Below, in pieces: positions 62,765-64,000 of a stretch of DNA of 64,000 bases. Position 1 is the first letter of the stretch. Each line of letters opens with the position of its first letter. Both the position numbers and the translations under genes were made by a program. Source of the DNA: Catenovulum sp052056295 (GTDB lineage Bacteria > Pseudomonadota > Gammaproteobacteria > Enterobacterales > Alteromonadaceae); contig NZ_CP182493.1 of NCBI RefSeq assembly GCF_052056295.1, positions 3,596,001 to 3,660,000 on the forward strand, read 5' to 3'. Below the pieces are notes generated by a model, which did not search any database, had not been told where the DNA came from, and saw nothing but the letters and a program-made list of their open reading frames with translations.

Positions 62765-64000
62765 ATGACAAATAACCTAGGCAAAAGTGCGCTAATCAGT
62801 TTAACCGCACTTTTGCTCGGTGCTTGCCAAAATACCGAGCAATCGCACAATAATACAGACGATGTTAAACAAACAACAGCTGCACAAGTTCAGGCTGTAC
62901 TATACAACCAACTCGGTTATGCAAGTGATGCTGATAAGTTGATCTATTTGCAAGCTGATACAGTTTTGTCTGTGGATATAGTGGATAAAAACAGCCAGCA
63001 AATTGTCGCAACTAAACAAACGTCTGGATCTAAGTTCTGGCCGTTTTCAGAGCAAAATTTTGTTGAATTGGATCTAACTGATATTCAGCAACCAGGTGAC
63101 TATCAAGTTGTTTATGCGGATACAGTTTTGGTTGATTTTAAAATTGCCAGCGCTTTGTATAAAAATGCGACTAAAGTGATCGCCGAAGGTTTTTATTACA
63201 ACCGTGCGAGCCATGCAATTGAAGCCAAGTATGCAGGTAAATTTGCAAGAGCGGCAGGGCATATGGATGACGCTGTGATAATTCACAAATCAGCCGCTTC
63301 AGCACAGCGTCCAGAAGGCACAATTGTCTCTTCGCCTAAAGGTTGGTATGACGCGGGTGACTACAACAAATACACAGTTAATAGTGCCATTAGTATGTAC
63401 AGCATTTTACGTGCTTACATGCGTAAACCTGAGTTTTTTAACCAGTTAAAGCTAAATATTCCAGAGCAAACTAATCAAACCGCAGATATTTTAGATGAGT
63501 TATTTTGGCAGCTAGATTGGTTTTTAACCATGCAAGATCCAAATGATGGTGGTGCTTATCACAAAGTCACTACACTCAACTTTAGCGGTGTGATTATGCC
63601 AGAAGCAGGCACTCAGCCAAGATATATGATAGCTAAGTCAATTGGTGCCACTTTAGATTTTGCTGCGACCGCGGCTTATTTTGCCCGTCAGCTCAAAGAT
63701 ATAGACCCGACCCGGGCAAAGCTATGTGCTGATGCAGCAATACAAGCGTATCTGTGGGCACAAGACAATCCAAACACAGCTTATGTGCAGCCTGATGATG
63801 TTAAAACCGGTGCTTATGTCATTGGCAGTGATGACTATCAAGATGAATGGTTTTGGGCTGCGGCTGAAATGGCGATCAGCTTTAATCAAGCGAGTTATTG
63901 GCAAGATCTCGCTAAATTTAAGCAAATTGACATGTCGGTGCCAAACTGGGCTGATGTTAAAGGTTTAGGTTGGATCTCGTTAGCTGAACAATCACTAAAC
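62765..64000 (+). CDS. GH9 glycoside hydrolase (cellulase/cellodextrinase), lipoprotein, 3' truncated by window
   Basis: Hydrolyses beta-1,4-glucan chains, probably at the cell surface or in the periplasm. The first 412 residues are present; the gene continues past the right edge. A lipobox LGAC (lipidated Cys21, followed by Gln) indicates an outer-membrane lipoprotein. An Ig-like CelD N-domain (about 42-130, VLYNQLGY start) precedes the (alpha/alpha)6 barrel, whose GWYDAGDYNKY holds the catalytic-base aspartates (Asp196, Asp199). The general-acid glutamate would lie beyond the edge. AGGA is nine bases before the ATG. Enzymes of this form often release glucose or cellobiose from cellodextrins, feeding the phosphorylase. 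Confidence 0.92.
   Translation, partial: MTNNLGKSALISLTALLLGACQNTEQSHNNTDDVKQTTAAQVQAVLYNQLGYASDADKLIYLQADTVLSVDIVDKNSQQIVATKQTSGSKFWPFSEQNFVELDLTDIQQPGDYQVVYADTVLVDFKIASALYKNATKVIAEGFYYNRASHAIEAKYAGKFARAAGHMDDAVIIHKSAASAQRPEGTIVSSPKGWYDAGDYNKYTVNSAISMYSILRAYMRKPEFFNQLKLNIPEQTNQTADILDELFWQLDWFLTMQDPNDGGAYHKVTTLNFSGVIMPEAGTQPRYMIAKSIGATLDFAATAAYFARQLKDIDPTRAKLCADAAIQAYLWAQDNPNTAYVQPDDVKTGAYVIGSDDYQDEWFWAAAEMAISFNQASYWQDLAKFKQIDMSVPNWADVKGLGWISLAEQSLN

Overview
The window is a compact, moderately AT-rich chromosomal segment of a gammaproteobacterium. It most resembles a marine member of the Alteromonadales that degrades polysaccharides. I infer this from family content (Na+-pumping oxaloacetate decarboxylase oadGAB, ruvCAB-ybgC-tolQRAB-pal-cpoB, rlmM-cmoM, cmoAB, a VolA/Pla-1-type surface lipase, GH94 and GH9 cellulose-utilisation genes), not from any database match. 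Genes are tightly packed with frequent 1-11 bp overlaps. No prophage, insertion sequence with a transposase, or CRISPR array is visible.

Layout: 1-6.2 kb holds the 3' end of acs, an Mpv17/PMP22-like membrane protein, a Ser-Arg-Arg tRNA operon with a strong promoter, and oadGAB. From 6.2 to 10.2 kb is a minus-strand run of small housekeeping and hypothetical genes (yheT-like hydrolase, yacL, a 43-residue DUF3149-like protein, two uncharacterised proteins, a HAD phosphatase, an AIG2-like protein, YciA thioesterase). A chemoreceptor follows, then two initiator tRNA genes and a broken third copy lying in a 128-bp-period direct repeat. From 13.1 to 19.9 kb is a four-gene operon (DUF1302 barrel, DUF1329, YCF48-like propeller, MMPL/RND transporter) with a FadR-like operator upstream. 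From 20 to 25.7 kb are kdsA, a small exported protein, a hydrolase, DUF423, rlmM, cmoM, a lipoprotein and astE. A Sel1/TonB-C protein, a zinc-ribbon protein, rlmI, metG, mrp, dcd and yvcK follow. A VolA-like lipase (34.5-37.0 kb) has a second FadR-like site. A minus-strand cluster encodes a PotD-like binding protein, a hybrid histidine kinase and a CheY-like regulator (37.6-41.7 kb). Then come cmoBA, an RND efflux pair, aspS, ruvCAB, ybgC and the complete tol-pal system, three tRNA-Lys genes, and a cellobiose/cellodextrin locus (Na+/solute symporter, GH94 phosphorylase, GH9 glycosidase) behind a perfect LacI-type palindrome. The window ends inside the GH9 gene.

The less ordinary parts are: (1) two 264/265-bp palindrome-rich elements with ~31-bp imperfect terminal inverted repeats and two internal hairpin arms, of almost the same size and architecture but different sequence; (2) FadR-like operators in front of both the DUF1302 operon and the lipase, suggesting a lipid-responsive envelope programme; (3) a periplasmic binding protein without a transporter, translationally coupled to a hybrid kinase and regulator; (4) the truncated initiator tRNA remnant. 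All functional calls rest on reading the sequence and on recalled family features. None was checked by a search.
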